From contig NZ_JAEAGP010000001.1 in NCBI RefSeq assembly GCF_015999305.1, positions 930,001-994,000 of the forward strand: a stretch of DNA of 64,000 bases, given 5' to 3'. Below are positions 18,922 to 27,167 of the stretch, in pieces; position 1 is the stretch's first letter, and each line of letters starts with the position of its first letter. The DNA is from Erythrobacter sp. YJ-T3-07. Its GTDB lineage: Bacteria > Pseudomonadota > Alphaproteobacteria > Sphingomonadales > Sphingomonadaceae. Below the pieces are notes generated by a model. That model was not told where the DNA came from, ran no database searches, and saw only the letters and a list, made by a program, of their open reading frames with translations. The translations under genes were made by a program, and so were the position numbers.

Positions 18922-20193
18922 ATGAGCGAACTACTCGAAGCCGCGCAGGAGCGGATGACGCGGGCGGCGGAGATGGTGGGGCTCGACAAGGAGGTCGTCT
19001 CGCATCTGCTCAACCCGATCGAGACGCTGTCCGCCTCGGTCAACATCCGGCGCGACGATGGCTCTGCGCTGGCCCTCAAGGGCTGGCGCTGCCGGTACAA
19101 TTCCGCGCTCGGCCCGACCAAGGGGGGCATCCGCTTCCATCCCAGCGTCCACTCGGACGAGGTCGAGACGCTGGCCTTCCTGATGACCCTGAAATGCGCG
19201 CTGATGGGCCTGCCCTTCGGCGGCGGGAAGGGCGGGGTGGAGGTCGACGCGCGTGACCTTTCGACCATGGAGAAGGAGCGCGTGGCGCGCGGTTACGTGC
19301 GCGCGATGGCCAAGATCCTCGGCCCCGACCGCGACGTGCCCGCACCCGATGTCGCCACCGGGGAGCGCGAAATGGCATGGATGGTCTCCGAATATTCCGA
19401 GATCGCGGGCGCGATCCTGCCGCATGCCTTCACCGGTAAACCCGTGTCGCTGGGCGGCATGCCGGGCCGTACGCCCGCGACCGGGCGCGGCGCGCATATC
19501 GCGCTGGAGGAAATGCGCGACCTTGCCGGGCTGGGCGAGGATGGCGGGCTGACCATCGCGCTGCAGGGCTTCGGGAATGCCGGGCTTTGGTTCGCGAAAG
19601 CTGCCGCCGATGCGGGGCACACAATCATCGCGGTCGCCGATTCCTCGGGCACGGTGTCCGACCCGGACGGGCTCGACATCGAAGCGTTGGCGCGGGTGAA
19701 GGAGGAGAAGGGCAAGGTCACCGCATACGATGGCGGCGATGCGCAGTCCTCCGACGATCCTGAGGAGGTGCTGGCGACCGAATGCGACGTGCTGGTGTTC
19801 GCCGCGCTGGGCGGGGTGATCGCCGATGCGGAGGATGCCAAGGCGCTCAAGTGCAACGCGATCGTCGAACTCGCCAACCGCCCGATCCTGCCCTCTGCCG
19901 ACAAGGCGCTGAAGGATGCAGGGATCGAGGTGGTGCCCGATATTCTCGCCAATGGCGGCGGGGTGACGATCAGCCATGCCGAGTGGGTGCAGGGCCGCCA
20001 GGGGATCGACTGGAACTCCGATGATGTCGACGACTATCTGGAAGACACGATCGCCGAAGCGTCCGAAAATGTGCGCGAGGTGATGCAGGAGTGCGACACC
20101 GACATGCGCACGGCGGCCTATGCGGTGGCGCTGCGCCGCCTGTGTGCCGCGATTTCCGCGCACGGGACGCGGGCGGATTTCGGCAAGAGCTGA
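18922..20193 (+). CDS. gdhA: Glu/Leu/Phe/Val dehydrogenase (glutamate dehydrogenase type)
   Basis: A 423-residue oxidative deaminase. The N-terminal dimerisation/catalytic domain shows GPTKGGIRFHP (Lys67), LMTLKCALMGLP (Lys91) and the active-site loop PFGGGKGGVEVD (Lys103); the NAD(P)-binding domain carries the ALQGFGNAGLW dinucleotide motif. Pattern and length fit hexameric glutamate dehydrogenase, reversibly converting glutamate and 2-oxoglutarate plus ammonium, but leucine or phenylalanine specificity cannot be excluded. ATG 18922 has an AGGAGA ribosome binding site, so the in-frame ATG at 18892 was not used. Confidence 0.92.
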   Translation: MSELLEAAQERMTRAAEMVGLDKEVVSHLLNPIETLSASVNIRRDDGSALALKGWRCRYNSALGPTKGGIRFHPSVHSDEVETLAFLMTLKCALMGLPFGGGKGGVEVDARDLSTMEKERVARGYVRAMAKILGPDRDVPAPDVATGEREMAWMVSEYSEIAGAILPHAFTGKPVSLGGMPGRTPATGRGAHIALEEMRDLAGLGEDGGLTIALQGFGNAGLWFAKAAADAGHTIIAVADSSGTVSDPDGLDIEALARVKEEKGKVTAYDGGDAQSSDDPEEVLATECDVLVFAALGGVIADAEDAKALKCNAIVELANRPILPSADKALKDAGIEVVPDILANGGGVTISHAEWVQGRQGIDWNSDDVDDYLEDTIAEASENVREVMQECDTDMRTAAYAVALRRLCAAISAHGTRADFGKS

Positions 20194-20287
20194 GCTGTGG
20201 GCGGGGCAAGCTGCGCGTCGGCCTGTGGGCAAGAAACGATGCACCGCCTTGCCCTTGGCCCAAATCGCATTACGCTCGCGAATCGTG

Positions 20288-20686
20288 ATGAAGAACCTGT
20301 TCGACCACGCCGCCACGACCGAGGACATAACCGTCAGGGTCACGGTCAATTTCCTGCCCGAGCAGAGCGATCCTGGAGCGGGCAAGTGGTTCTGGATCTA
20401 CCATATCCGGATCGAGAACGCCTCGCGCGAGCGGGTCCAGCTGATGACCCGCCACTGGCGGATCACCGATGCGCAAGGCCTCGTCCGCCATGTCGATGGT
20501 GAAGGCGTGGTTGGCGAACAGCCGGTGCTCACCCCGGGGCGCAGCCATGATTACGTCTCCGGCTGCCCGCTGACGACGCCCTTCGGATCGATGGAAGGGT
20601 TCTACACCTTCCACCGCGAAGACGGCTCGCCGATCGAGGTGCGCATCCCCTTCTTCCCGCTGGCGGCGCCTGCTACCGCGCACTGA
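20288..20686 (+). CDS. apaG: ApaG domain protein
   Basis: A 132-residue fibronectin-III-like beta protein with the ApaG hallmarks: FWIYHIRIENASRERVQL, TRHWRITDAQG, EGVVGEQPVLTPG and GSMEGFYTF. The E. coli protein is linked to Co/Mg resistance and to ApaH, and the fold also occurs in F-box proteins; the molecular role is unsettled. Start at ATG 20288 (GTG 20285 is adjacent). It follows gdhA by 94 bases on the same strand. Confidence 0.92.
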   Translation: MKNLFDHAATTEDITVRVTVNFLPEQSDPGAGKWFWIYHIRIENASRERVQLMTRHWRITDAQGLVRHVDGEGVVGEQPVLTPGRSHDYVSGCPLTTPFGSMEGFYTFHREDGSPIEVRIPFFPLAAPATAH

Positions 20687-20840
20687 AGGCATCGCGCGCT
20701 CGGCAATCCCGAGGCGAGGGAGCGCGGAGGGAGAACCAAGGGCTGATTTGCGCCCGATTGTCGTCATTTGGCGTACCTAACAATGCCCCTCAAACCAGCC
20801 GTCGATGCCATCGAGATTTTGATTGTACGCGGCGAGCGGT

Positions 20841-22331
20841 CTACAGGGGCCGCAACCCGGCCGAGGCCATATAAACATCCAGCGCAGCGCTCTCAGCCGG
20901 GACGATGGCACCGACATACCCATCGGGCCGTATAAGCACCCGGTCCCCAGCCTCAGCACCATAGGCCTCACACAGCTGCCCTGACTCGTCGGCGAGTTCG
21001 CCACGCTCCCCAACGGTGTGGATATGCAACCCCGGCCGCGGCGCTACGGGCGAGCCGCCGAAACAAAGCAGGGTCCAGTGCGGCCCCTTCATCAATTCGA
21101 ACAGGCGACGTGGCTGTCCGGCTGCGCCACGGAGCAATGCATCGGGAGCCCGGTCGCCGGGCATCAGTCCCTCGCGCGCCTCCGGCGCTTGCAACGCGAG
21201 CGGTGACACGGGATAGCCCAGGTCGAGCTGATGCACATCGCGACCGCGTCTCATCTCGCCGCGCTTCGTAGCGTCGAGAAGATTGGTCGCCAGTCCGAGC
21301 ATGCCCGCCGCGATCGGACGGCGCTCCGCTTCATAGGTGTCGAGCAGTGCGTCCGGGGCGCAATCCAGCACGGCGGCCAGCTTCCAGCCGAGATTATAGG
21401 CATCCTGCACGCTGGTGTTGAGGCCCTGCCCGCCAGTCGGGGGGTGAATATGTGCGGCATCGCCGACCAGGAAGACCCGATCCACGCGATAGCGGCCCGC
21501 GAGTCGCGCATTCATCTGATAGGCGGACGCCCAGGAAACGGCTTGGACACAAAGGTCATCCCGGCCCGTCCGCCCGCGTAGCAGAGTGGTGAGCCCCTCG
21601 GCGGACAGGTCGACATCGCCTTCCAGTGCGATCGGGCCCTGAATCTGGAAAAGGTCCGTCCCAGCGAGCGGACACGCCAGGATCTGCTGGTGCGCGTCTT
21701 CCATGCCGAAGCGGTGCCACACGTCGCGGGACAGACCGGTCATGGTCACGTCTGCAACGATTGCGCGGACGCCCAGCGTCTTGCCCGGGAAGCCGACCCC
21801 GAGCGTATTGCGGACGAACGACCGGCCCCCGTCTGCGCCGACGAGCCAGCGGACGCGAACCGTTTCCTCGCCCATGGCGCTGGCGATACGTGCAGTCACG
21901 CCGTCAGTCTGCTGCGTGAAGTCGACCAATGTGTGACCGAAATCGGGCCGATACCCAAGTTCCGCGAGCCGCTCGCGCAGCACCCGCTCGGTGAGGAACT
22001 GCGGCACCATCAGAGGCAATTGGAACGGCTCCGACGCGGTCGCCGCTCCTGCTTCCACCATGTCGGCGTCGCTAAAGCTGCCGTCCTCGGCGTAGCTGCG
22101 CTGTTTGGGGTACATCCCGCCCACGGCCACGATGCGATCGAGGACGCCGAGATCCTCGAAAACTTCTTGCGTGCGCGGCTGAATGCCCTTGCCGCGCGAC
22201 CCCGGAAAGGGTGCATCGATTTTATCGATCAAACGGAACGATAAGCCCCGCCGGGCGAGATCGATCGCAAGCGTCAAGCCGGCTGCACCTGCTCCGCAGA
22301 TCAACACGTCTGCTGCGAATTCATTTGTCAT
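20841..22331 (-). CDS. FAD-dependent aromatic monooxygenase (PheA/TfdB family)
   Basis: A 496-residue single-component flavoprotein hydroxylase. The N-terminal FAD-binding GxGxxG sits at residues 13-18 (CGAGAAGLTLAIDLARRG), a LVGADGGRS DG-motif follows, and the second FAD motif reads VFLVGDAAHIHPPTGGQG. The C-terminal ~130 residues resemble the thioredoxin-like domain of phenol-type hydroxylases. Substrates are probably phenolic or polyketide-like aromatics with NAD(P)H as reductant. It is transcribed divergently from a MarR-type regulator with a short shared promoter region holding palindromes, the usual layout for a regulator controlling the enzyme beside it. Probably a gained gene pair, as no related catabolic genes are nearby. 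Confidence 0.88.
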   Translation of the reverse strand: MTNEFAADVLICGAGAAGLTLAIDLARRGLSFRLIDKIDAPFPGSRGKGIQPRTQEVFEDLGVLDRIVAVGGMYPKQRSYAEDGSFSDADMVEAGAATASEPFQLPLMVPQFLTERVLRERLAELGYRPDFGHTLVDFTQQTDGVTARIASAMGEETVRVRWLVGADGGRSFVRNTLGVGFPGKTLGVRAIVADVTMTGLSRDVWHRFGMEDAHQQILACPLAGTDLFQIQGPIALEGDVDLSAEGLTTLLRGRTGRDDLCVQAVSWASAYQMNARLAGRYRVDRVFLVGDAAHIHPPTGGQGLNTSVQDAYNLGWKLAAVLDCAPDALLDTYEAERRPIAAGMLGLATNLLDATKRGEMRRGRDVHQLDLGYPVSPLALQAPEAREGLMPGDRAPDALLRGAAGQPRRLFELMKGPHWTLLCFGGSPVAPRPGLHIHTVGERGELADESGQLCEAYGAEAGDRVLIRPDGYVGAIVPAESAALDVYMASAGLRPL

Positions 22332-22340
22332 GTTATGCTC

Positions 22341-22360
22341 CATATGTGTAATATGCATAT
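22341..22360. promoter_or_regulatory. Palindromes between monooxygenase and marR genes, candidate operator
   Basis: The 60-base divergent promoter region contains ATATGCATAT (22351-22360), a perfect 10-base palindrome, and overlapping it CATAT-N5-ATATG (22341-22355). MarR dimers typically bind such short AT-rich palindromes between their own gene and the target gene. Which of the two overlapping palindromes would be bound is not clear. Confidence 0.5.
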
Positions 22361-22391
22361 ATCGTGAACGCAGCGTGAGGGCAAAATAAAA

Positions 22392-22844
22392 GTGCATAAT
22401 ACACCCACCCCCTCGATCCTCCGTGACCTGCATGGCGCTTTGATCGACATTGTAAGCGTAATGAATCGGCCACAGCGCGATGAAGCGATGGTCCAGGAGG
22501 CTGGAATCGCGCTCGATCGAGCACTGTTTCCGCTGCTAGTAATGGTCGAGCGGCTCGGGCCCATCGGAATCGTGGACCTGGCAGACCGGGTGGGGCGCGA
22601 CTACACAACCGTAAGCCGTCAGGTTAGTAAGCTGGAAAGCCTGGGTTTCGTGGAACGCCGCTCCAGCCCGACCGATGGAAGGGTACGAGAGGCAGTCGTG
22701 ACCGCAAACGGCAAAGCGCTCACGGACAAGATCGACGTAGCTCGTGAGAAGATAGCGCGCTCGATTTTCGCTGACTGGCCTGCCGAGGATGTCAACGAGC
22801 TGGTCCGCTTGATGCGCCGCTTCGCAGACGCAATTCAAGGGTAG
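22392..22844 (+). CDS. MarR-family transcriptional regulator
   Basis: A 150-residue regulator with the MarR winged helix: the recognition region reads GIVDLADRVGRDYTTVSRQVSKLESLGFVERR, and the wing contains SPTDGRVREAVVTANG. Helices at both ends form the dimer interface. Members of this family are usually repressors released by small phenolic ligands, which would fit control of the divergent aromatic monooxygenase. An in-frame GTG or ATG upstream was not favoured because ATG 22392 gives the expected length. Confidence 0.9.
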   Translation: MHNTPTPSILRDLHGALIDIVSVMNRPQRDEAMVQEAGIALDRALFPLLVMVERLGPIGIVDLADRVGRDYTTVSRQVSKLESLGFVERRSSPTDGRVREAVVTANGKALTDKIDVAREKIARSIFADWPAEDVNELVRLMRRFADAIQG

Positions 22845-23209
22845 GCATTGAGCATGCCCTGATCATTGCGGCGGGAGCGGAGATCTAACCCTCGGCAGTC
22901 GATAGCCAACTTCCATGGGCCGCTTGCGAAGCCCGCGCGTACCTTCTGCTAGCGGCGAACGTGCCGCGTGTGACGAAAGTCTGTTTGCAATTGCCGCATC
23001 CCCGACACCTGTCTGTCGGGAAACGGCCCAGAAGCCGCCGCGCGGATCGCAGGTATCGAGAGGCTGCTCCCATCCCACAGTCCGCGACAGCGCGCGCTGG
23101 ATCGCGGTCCTCCGGCAAGCTCCGGGTCTGCGCTTTCGCGGGGCCGGGCGCCCCGCTCGTGTAACCCCGCTTGCCGCACGCGCCCTCGCTGGCTAGCGGT
23201 TGGCGCGAT
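22845..23209. other. Intergenic stretch without recognised feature
   Basis: 365 bases between the marR and LysR genes. No convincing coding frame, tRNA, repeat or terminator was seen; it is probably degenerate or regulatory sequence. Confidence 0.4.
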
Positions 23210-24013
23210 ATGAAGCGCACGCTCCTGCCCCTCAACGCCCTGCGCGTATATGATGCCGCCGCGCGGCACCTCTCCTTCACCAAGGCGGCGGACGAGCTGG
23301 CGGTGACGCCCGCCGCGGTCGGCCAGCAGATCCGCGCGCTGGAGGATCACCTCGGCACCGTGCTGTTCCGCCGCACCAGCAAGGGGCTTGAGCTGACCGA
23401 GGAGGGCGAGGCCGGGCTCGACAATCTGCGTGAAGGCTTCCTCCGGTTCGAGGAAAGCGTCTCCGCGATGCAGGCGGGGCAGGCGGTTGACCGCTACGCC
23501 ATCGGTGCGCCGCGCGGCATCCTCGAAAGCTGGCTCGCCCCGCGCCTCGCCGAGTTCCAGGCCGAGCGGCCCGGTGTGCGCTTCCAGCTGCGCGAGCGAG
23601 AGCGGGCGGATTTCTCCGAAGCCAATCTCGACCTTGCGATCTGGCTGGCCGAGGGGCCGGAGGAATTTCCCGGCGAGCAGATTTCCAAACCGCTGTGGGT
23701 CACCGTGGGCCCGGTCGACAGCCCGCATGCCAAGGGGCGCAGCGTCGGCTGGCCCGGCGATGGCCGCGATACCGACGCGGAACCGTGCATCGCAGTCGGC
23801 AGTGCGGGCCAGGCGCTCGCCAGCGTGATCGCGGGGATGGGCTCTGCCCGGCTGCCCTTCGCTCTGGCGAGCGAGGCGATCGATGCGGGGCGGGTGCGCG
23901 TGGAGGACGGGCCGGTCGAAGGCCGCCGGTCCTACTGGCTGGTCGCGCCGCCGCCGCAATGGCGGCAGAAGAAGGTCCGCGCGCTGGTCGAGTACCTCAA
24001 GGCGTCGATCTGA
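23210..24013 (+). CDS. LysR-family transcriptional regulator (GcvA-like)
   Basis: A 267-residue LysR regulator starting MKRTLLPLNALRVYDAAARH. The N-terminal winged helix (LSFTKAADELAVTPAAVGQQIRALEDHLG) and linker helix resemble the GcvA/AmpR subgroup. The C-terminal effector-binding domain is shorter than the usual ~200 residues but keeps the family fold signs, such as LDLAIWLAEG. No divergent target gene is adjacent on the left, so the regulon is not evident; the convergent neighbour at 24014 ends 1 base away. Confidence 0.88.
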   Translation: MKRTLLPLNALRVYDAAARHLSFTKAADELAVTPAAVGQQIRALEDHLGTVLFRRTSKGLELTEEGEAGLDNLREGFLRFEESVSAMQAGQAVDRYAIGAPRGILESWLAPRLAEFQAERPGVRFQLRERERADFSEANLDLAIWLAEGPEEFPGEQISKPLWVTVGPVDSPHAKGRSVGWPGDGRDTDAEPCIAVGSAGQALASVIAGMGSARLPFALASEAIDAGRVRVEDGPVEGRRSYWLVAPPPQWRQKKVRALVEYLKASI

Positions 24014-25672
24014 TCAGCGCAAGCTGCGCATGATCGCGGCGCGTGCCTGCGGGTTCCACACGAAGCGGGCCAGATTCGCCTCGATCTCGCTGGCATTGGC
24101 ACGCGCATAGCCGCGGCTCTCGACCGCGCGGGTCAGTTCGTCGAGCATGTCTTCCACATCATCGGAGGATTCCTCGATCGGGCGGGCGCGGGCGAGCCGT
24201 TCGGCCGCGGCGCGATCCTCCAGCGCCAGAACCGCGAGCATGACGTACAGTTGACTGAGCGGGTCGAGCGTCCGGTTGCCCTGCGACATCCCGCCGATCC
24301 GGGCCGGCCAGTCGCCGGCGGCCTGCGCAAAGTCGGGTCCGCAGGGTGCAGCCTCGGTCGCGATCATCCCTGCGAGCACTGGGTAATAGCCACCGCGTTC
24401 GATCATGTTGAGAAAATAGCTTTCGGCAGCGGCACACTCCCCATCGGCGAGCACGATCCGCGCGGCAAGCGCATTGGCGTAGCTGTTGAAGGGATCGGCC
24501 TCCAGCGCGCGGGTGGTCAGATTCCACGCCTCGCCGTCGCGGCGGATCGGCAGGCCCTGCCGCAGGTCCGCCTGATAGAGGAGGAAGGCTTTGCGCGCGA
24601 GCCAGAAGGGGGCGTAATCGCTGCGCGGATAGCGCGCGAGACATCGGTCGAGCAGGGCAGGCAAGATCTGTGTCGAAGTGACGGTCGGCCGCGCCGCGCT
24701 CTCTGATCGCAGGAAGCACAGGTAGTCGCTCTTCGCCCTGCCATTCGCCTTGAGTTCGAGCTGCGCGACCAGCCCGCCGGGGGTCAGCAGCTGGGCCAGC
24801 TCCCCGCCGAGCACTGCGTCGAGCGTCTCGCTGTTGGCGTGCAGGGCAAGGGTGGAAACATAGGCGCGCGCACCCTCGCGATCGAACAGTTCGAGCCGCA
24901 GGCGATCCTGCGTGTCAAGCGCGGGCGCGCTGTGCAGCGTCAGCCGGTAATCGGCTGGGCTGCCTGCGCGCGCGAGGGTGGCGATGAACGATCCGGCGAC
25001 CTGGCTTTCCATATCGAAGCGAACATGCTCGGCCAGTTGCGGGTCTCCCAGCTTGCCAAGCGCGGGCGGGGCGATGTCGACCTCGACCGCGATCCGCGGC
25101 GGCGCTGCGCCCGCGGAGCCTGTGCTGCCCCAACTCCCGGAGAAAAGGTTGAATAGCCCGAAGGCGAGGATCACCAGCGCGGCGAGTGCGCCTGCCGCGC
25201 GCAGCAGCAGATCATGCGATCCGCGTGCCGGGCGTGCAGCATCGACGGGCACGGTGCCGGCATCGTCGGCATCGTCCTCCGGCTCGGCATGACTATTGCC
25301 CAGTCTTTCCGGATAGGCCTTCTCTGGCGGGGCGAGGTGGAGCCGGTAGTCCCCCTTGTCGAGATGGACCGCGAGCCCGTGGCCCGGCGCGATGCGGGTG
25401 TAATAGTCGGTCAGGTTGCGGCGCAGACGCGATATCTGAACCCGGGGGTAGCTGTCGCTGGTCAGGTCGTAGCTCTCTTCGCGGCCCAACCCGTCGACCG
25501 CGATGGCATATTGGCTCAGCGGGCCTTCCCCAGCCAGGGTCTGTTCGCAAAGATAGGTGAGCAGTCGCGATTGCACGGGCGCCTTGACGAATGCCGGATC
25601 GGCAAGGACCCGCGCGACTTCGGCGGAAAGTTCATCCGCGAAATCAAATGCTGGAACGGGCTCTGCGGTCAC
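24014..25672 (-). CDS. Winged-helix/transmembrane protein with helical-repeat C-terminus
   Basis: A 552-residue protein starting GTG 25672. Residues about 10-115 look like the cytoplasmic winged-helix domain seen in some alphaproteobacterial adenylate-cyclase-associated proteins, with LLTYLCEQTLAGEGPLSQYA and the segment YPRVQISRLRRNLTDYYTR. A charged linker leads to one membrane helix at about residues 156-176, and the remaining ~375 residues are predicted outside the cytoplasm and mostly alpha-helical, TPR-like in composition (ALEADPFNSYANALAARIVL). The layout resembles CadC/ToxR-type one-component membrane regulators. No catalytic domain seen. Function and DNA target unknown. Confidence 0.75.
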   Translation of the reverse strand: MTAEPVPAFDFADELSAEVARVLADPAFVKAPVQSRLLTYLCEQTLAGEGPLSQYAIAVDGLGREESYDLTSDSYPRVQISRLRRNLTDYYTRIAPGHGLAVHLDKGDYRLHLAPPEKAYPERLGNSHAEPEDDADDAGTVPVDAARPARGSHDLLLRAAGALAALVILAFGLFNLFSGSWGSTGSAGAAPPRIAVEVDIAPPALGKLGDPQLAEHVRFDMESQVAGSFIATLARAGSPADYRLTLHSAPALDTQDRLRLELFDREGARAYVSTLALHANSETLDAVLGGELAQLLTPGGLVAQLELKANGRAKSDYLCFLRSESAARPTVTSTQILPALLDRCLARYPRSDYAPFWLARKAFLLYQADLRQGLPIRRDGEAWNLTTRALEADPFNSYANALAARIVLADGECAAAESYFLNMIERGGYYPVLAGMIATEAAPCGPDFAQAAGDWPARIGGMSQGNRTLDPLSQLYVMLAVLALEDRAAAERLARARPIEESSDDVEDMLDELTRAVESRGYARANASEIEANLARFVWNPQARAAIMRSLR

Positions 25673-25909
25673 ATCGCAGCCTGCCTTTCCGGCCAGCCGA
25701 CATCCTGTAACAGTTAAAATTCACGTTAGTATTTGGCTCGCCTGTCATGTGCATATCACATTATTGGTTACGAAAATCCTTTTCTATCCGCCATGTAACG
25801 TGACGTTCGCCGTGAAACACTGCCCGGCAATGCTTGAACGATGCATAAGACGAACCATGGCAGGCGTTCCCGAACCCTTCCCCAAGGCCAACCCGGCGAG
25901 CCACCATCA

Positions 25910-26030
25910 CCCCGTGGCTCCGGGGCGTCTGCCATCGTCGCTCCACCCGCTGCGATCTCGAGCGGGGCGGAGTATGGCTGCCCTGCAGTGCGTCCGGCCC
26001 CTTTTCGGCGTTCTGCAGGGCAGCCTTTTT
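25910..26030 (+). ncRNA. Structured RNA candidate ending in a strong terminator
   Basis: Three hairpins follow each other on the + strand: CCCCG/CGGGG (25910-25925), CCCGCT/AGCGGG (25946-25966) and a perfect 13-base stem GGCTGCCCTGCAG/CTGCAGGGCAGCC (25976-25988 and 26013-26025) followed at once by TTTTT. The last is a strong rho-independent terminator although no gene ends here; the upstream gene reads away on the - strand. So either a small RNA is made here, or this is a terminator in the leader of the PilZ gene that starts at 26195. The rest of the 522-base gap (25673-26194) shows no gene. No Rfam family recognised by eye. Confidence 0.5.
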
Positions 26031-26194
26031 GTCTCTCACCGCTCCGTGCTCGCAGGGAATTCCTGGCGGCAACGCCTGCCACACAAATACCCATTCGGCC
26101 GGTTACCCGATCCTAACCATGGTCCGCTAGCACCGCAGCGGGGGGGCCTTCGTGCCTGCCTGTCGTGCCAACCGAGACACCATGGGTTTCAGGA

Positions 26195-26944
26195 ATGTCG
26201 AACTTGACGAACATAGCCGACTATCAGCGCGGCCAGGCGGCTGGCGCAGACCATGGAGAGGTCGCCGAGGGGGCCGAACGCCGCAAGAACGAGCGGCAGA
26301 TCGCAACCTTCAAGCTCGCCTGCCTGATGGTGAGAGGAGAGGCGCATCCCGCGATCCTGCGCAATGTCAGCGATGGCGGCGCGATGCTGGAGGCGCTGGT
26401 CTCCGTGCAGCAGGGCGACTCGGTCGTCTACTGGTGGGACGGGATCGCGCAGATCGAGGCACGGGTCGCCTGGATCAAAGGCAACCGGCTGGGTCTCGCC
26501 AATATTTCCGGCCCGCCTCAGCCGCTTGCGGTGCCGCGTCAGCGCGCCACGCGCATCCCGGTGCGCGTCCCCGTGCGCGTGTGGGCTGCCTGTCGCGGCC
26601 ATTGGGGCGAACTGACCGATATTTCGCTCTCGGGCATCGCGGTGAAGGGCCTCCAGGGTATTGCGCCGGGCACCTTGTGCACCATCGAACTGGGCGGACA
26701 GGCACTGCACAACGCAACGCTGGTTCGCATTGATGGAGAGACTGCGGGCATCCGGTTCGAGCGCCCGCTGCCGCCAGCCCGGCTGATGCAGCTGGTCGAA
26801 GGCGAGGGGCCGAGCGCGCGCGTCATGACCCGGCCGACCCCGGCCGACCCGGGCGCACCCGCCCCACAGCGCGAGCCGGAGGCGGACGGCGACGGGCCGC
26901 CTCCTCCTTCCGGCCCCAAAATACCGCTGCGCCGCTTCCTTTAG
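26195..26944 (+). CDS. Two-PilZ-domain c-di-GMP receptor candidate
   Basis: A 249-residue protein with two PilZ-like domains in tandem. The first has RKNER (residues 30-34, RxxxR) and NVSDGG (57-62, NxSxxG). The second has an Arg-rich segment around residues 115-120 in place of an exact RxxxR, and DISLSG (142-147, DxSxxG). PilZ domains bind cyclic di-GMP through these elements. The last 30 residues are Pro/Gly/Arg-rich and probably disordered. The ATG at 26195 follows AGGA. It could respond to the diguanylate cyclase encoded at 7371-8645 or to others elsewhere; the output partner is not known. Confidence 0.85.
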   Translation: MSNLTNIADYQRGQAAGADHGEVAEGAERRKNERQIATFKLACLMVRGEAHPAILRNVSDGGAMLEALVSVQQGDSVVYWWDGIAQIEARVAWIKGNRLGLANISGPPQPLAVPRQRATRIPVRVPVRVWAACRGHWGELTDISLSGIAVKGLQGIAPGTLCTIELGGQALHNATLVRIDGETAGIRFERPLPPARLMQLVEGEGPSARVMTRPTPADPGAPAPQREPEADGDGPPPPSGPKIPLRRFL

Positions 26945-27121
26945 GACGCCTTCTGCCGAAGGCTTGCCGCCAGCGCTTGGCGGATCGCGCGGGCCATTGG
27001 CCTTGCGCGACTGTTTTTGCGCCTGCGCGAGAGGCGCGGCCGGTCTTGTGCGTGGCGCATAGTGGCATTTGTGCTGCGGTGATCGAGAAACGTGCAGCCG
27101 GTCTGAATACCGCTTGAACTA

Positions 27122-27140
27122 ATGCTACGCACTCGCAATA
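27122..27140. promoter_or_regulatory. Possible iron-regulator (Fur-like) site upstream of the TonB receptor
   Basis: The sequence ATGCTACGCACTCGCAATA is an imperfect inverted repeat (GC..GC arms) of the form seen ahead of iron-uptake genes in related bacteria, 27 bases before the receptor start codon. It is not a canonical Fur box and the call rests mainly on the gene it precedes. Confidence 0.3.
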
Positions 27141-27167
27141 GCGCCTTCACATCCCAAGGAGGTTCTT

